Shown one piece after another: positions 58,631 through 64,000 of a stretch of 64,000 nt of DNA. Where the stretch lies: positions 30,574,544 to 30,638,543 of the forward strand of contig OZ023209.1 of the NCBI GenBank assembly GCA_963995525.1, given 5' to 3'. Positions within the stretch are counted from its first letter, which is position 1, and every line of letters begins with the position of its first letter. The DNA is from Escarpia spicata (Eukaryota > Annelida > Polychaeta > Sabellida > Siboglinidae). The position numbers and the translations under genes are program-made. A model generated the notes under the pieces. The model saw only the letters and a list, made by a program, of their open reading frames with translations, did not search any database and was not told where the DNA came from.

Positions 58631-59890
58631 GGTTATTTTCATTCGTTGCATTTTGTTTGAGTCTTCTTTGTTTTGTTTTTTAGGATTTTTCTGGATTTTC
58701 TTTCCAGCGGCTATAAAAGATATTAAACAAATGACACAAAGTAGCATTAATTATTGAAAAAACAGTAATTTTAAAATTGTAAACATTATACACTGGACGG
58801 TAGTGATTACCACAGAGCACTATAAATGAATTGTACCAAATATGATTATATGATTACATATATATTATTGAAATTCTTGCAGCGTCAGTGTTTTTTTAAA
58901 TATTGATAAATATGTCATATATATATATTATATACAAAATGAGAAACAAAAAGGATGCGGATAAACGTGGCGTGAATTGTGAGAAGTCAATCAGCACGTT
59001 ATAACACACTCTCTGTTTCAACGTCACAGTAACCAGTTTAGAAATACGTATCAAAAGATATGTGGTTGTATGAAAATTAACATTATAGTCAAATTGGATA
59101 TAGTTAACATTTCACAGCTGGATATCATAAATATACATAAATATAGTGGTGTATGAGATGAATCGAACACATCACCAGAAGAATATGAAGTATATTGTGC
59201 GTCTTGAAGGCACTACCGATTAACACTGAAGATGTAATTAACACCGGTTTATCTTATCTTCATAGTAAGTTTAGCTACTTAGTGATTTCGATTGTAATAG
59301 AAATTATTGTCATTAATTTCAGATGTGAGATACATAACGAATTTACCCTCAATCCTAAATGTTGTTTTTTTAAAGTAGTAATCCATTAAGGCAATACGCA
59401 CGGATGTATTCTACTTTGCGATTACGCAAACTGTATCGATTTGTCACTTATGTGCACTGACTATGTATTTCCGTTCTGTCGCGCGCCGTTCTGCCCGTGA
59501 TTTTATTTCCAGCGCCATTAACGCCATGGGCGCGGTTTGCGCATACGCGAACGCCGAGTTTGATAGTGAGGTTGGTGATAACCTTGTGTCCTACCACTAA
59601 ACAAAAATATGTGTAAGTTTAGTTGCATTTGTCGATGTTACTATTTAATGTAGTTGGTAACACATTTCTCCCAGTACGTGATAATAGGTGACAATATTAA
59701 CGTTTTTGCACTATCTAGTAAAGCTGATAAATATCAGTTATTGTCTACTTTCATGATATCCACATTTATTCTGGAGAAATAACTGTTGAATATCACACAC
59801 TGTCTAATCACCATCATTATTAATTCGTCCTAGGCAACACTAGGCCTACACTACAATAAATTACGCTATTATGGTTATTTAATTATTATT
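58631..59890. other. No gene recognised
   Basis: AT-rich DNA with a short AT run near 58,917-58,931; nothing supportable. Confidence 0.35.
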
Positions 59891-59892
59891 AA

Positions 59893-60002
59893 TTCACCCA
59901 GCTGTATAAATAAGTACCTGGCAATAGGCAGTGGTGGCTATTTGTGTGCGGATAGTCTTCGCGCATTACTTGTAACATAGCTGAATGCTTCCCAGAAAAC
60001 AT
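59893..60002 (+). mobile_element. SINE 3' part
   Basis: Shares CACCCAGCTGTATAAATAAG, GTACCTGG, AGACAG/AGGCAGTGGTGG, TCTTCGC and CTGAATGCTTCCCAGA with the tail of the SINE at 46.13 kb. The tRNA-like head is missing. Confidence 0.78.
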
Positions 60003-63075
<3,073 letters not shown>

Positions 63076-63079
63076 GAAA

Positions 63080-63605
63080 CAATGTACTTCCGTGAGACAT
63101 CCATTGCTGCCGGTTTATCAGAACAACGTACTTTCCGTAGGGCAAGCAATACCGCCGGTCTAGCGGAACAACGTACTTTCTCAGGGCAACCAAAGCCGCA
63201 GGAGTATCGGAACAACGTATACTTCCACGGGACAACCAATGTCGTCGGTCTCTCGGAACAACGTACATCCTCAGGGCATCAATTTCCGCCGGTTTATCGG
63301 AACAACGTATTTCCTCGGGGCATCCATTGTGGCCGGTCTGTCAGAACAACGAACTTAAATGGGCCATCTATTTCCACCGGTGTATCGGAACGTCGTACTT
63401 CCTCAGGCCATCCATTGCCACCGGACTATTGGAACAACGTACTTCCTCGGGACACCCATTGCCACCGGACTATTGGAACAACGTACTTCCTCAGGACATC
63501 CATTGCCACCGGACTATTGGAACAACGTACTTCTTCGGGGCATCCATTTCCGCCGGTTTATCGGAACAACATACTTCAGCGGGTCACCCGTTATGGCCCA
63601 TCTGT
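63080..63605. repeat. 44-bp tandem array, ~12 units
   Basis: The unit contains GGAACAACGTACTTCCTCGG and CCATTGCCACCGG; the central units are nearly identical and the outer ones diverged. 44 is not divisible by 3, so all plus-strand frames read the same peptide in rotation. A protein-coding role is not supported. Confidence 0.93.
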
Positions 63606-64000
63606 CAGAAGGACATACTACCGAACCATTCTAAACACCTTTGACAGATTGGCACTTTGTGTTGACCACGCATAATTTGAATTGTTTGTTGTCCGTCGAT
63701 AGCTACCAATAACGTGCATCGATTGATTTTCATATCCAATTGTACTAATAAAAGCAGCTTGTTTGTGTGCTGTAATAATGCTATTTACGAAGATGCCAGT
63801 AATGGGAGACAAACTCGCTGTACGGCGAAGTGTGAGCGATTGCTGTCCTAATGCATTCAACCGTATCGATGCGTGCCTATCTTTAGCGGTGTGGAAGGAT
63901 GTCACTGAATAAATTCATAGACGGTGCAGAGAATGTCATGATGAAATTGATCGTGTAGCGTTTGTCATCTTCGAGTGCAAGCTCTGAGACAGGGTCTGTT
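63606..64000. other. No gene recognised
   Basis: No feature was supported up to the window end. Confidence 0.35.

Noticed and set aside
58364..58747. Frames crossing the N run
   Set aside because: They are mostly unknown bases and cannot be assessed.

Overview
The window looks like nuclear DNA of an invertebrate animal, most likely a lophotrochozoan such as a mollusc. The reasons are a gene split by many introns with GT/AG splice sites, many degraded non-LTR retrotransposons, a Penelope-like element, tRNA-derived SINEs, cut-and-paste transposons with terminal inverted repeats, long dinucleotide and tetranucleotide tracts, and a 200-N assembly gap. No species marker was recognised.

One protein-coding gene could be reconstructed. 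It lies on the minus strand from about 25,860 (start codon) to about 1,229, in 14 exons joined by hand from splice sites and reading phase. It encodes a soluble, calmodulin-like protein of at least 14 EF-hands: three four-EF-hand modules and half of a fourth. Intron positions and phases recur from module to module, so the gene appears to have grown by tandem duplication of an exon block. The last EF-hand of modules 2 and 3 has lost its calcium ligands. Exon 1 lies 12 kb from exon 2, and intron 1 is filled with LINE debris. The 3' end runs into a 40-bp tandem array (1-1,235). Each unit of that array carries a G-quadruplex motif and a copy of the exon-end/splice-donor sequence on the transcribed strand.

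From about 26 kb to 64 kb no host gene could be supported. This part is a mosaic of mobile elements and satellites. It holds four copies of a foldback element with (GACCA)n arms, a 123-bp MITE nested inside a CR1-like LINE, and a 476-bp inverted-repeat element whose 4-bp target duplication is confirmed by a paralogous empty site. It also holds a 1.35-kb hAT-like element, a Penelope-like fragment with a GIY-YIG domain, several LINE fragments, SINEs, and 45-, 19- and 44-bp tandem arrays. Microsatellites are numerous, including a ~530-bp GA tract and a ~555-bp GAA-rich tract.

By eye, CpG is scarce across most of the gene body (1-25 kb) and common upstream of exon 1. This would fit mosaic invertebrate gene-body methylation, but no count was made. 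All family assignments come from motifs and from comparing copies within the window; no database search was possible.
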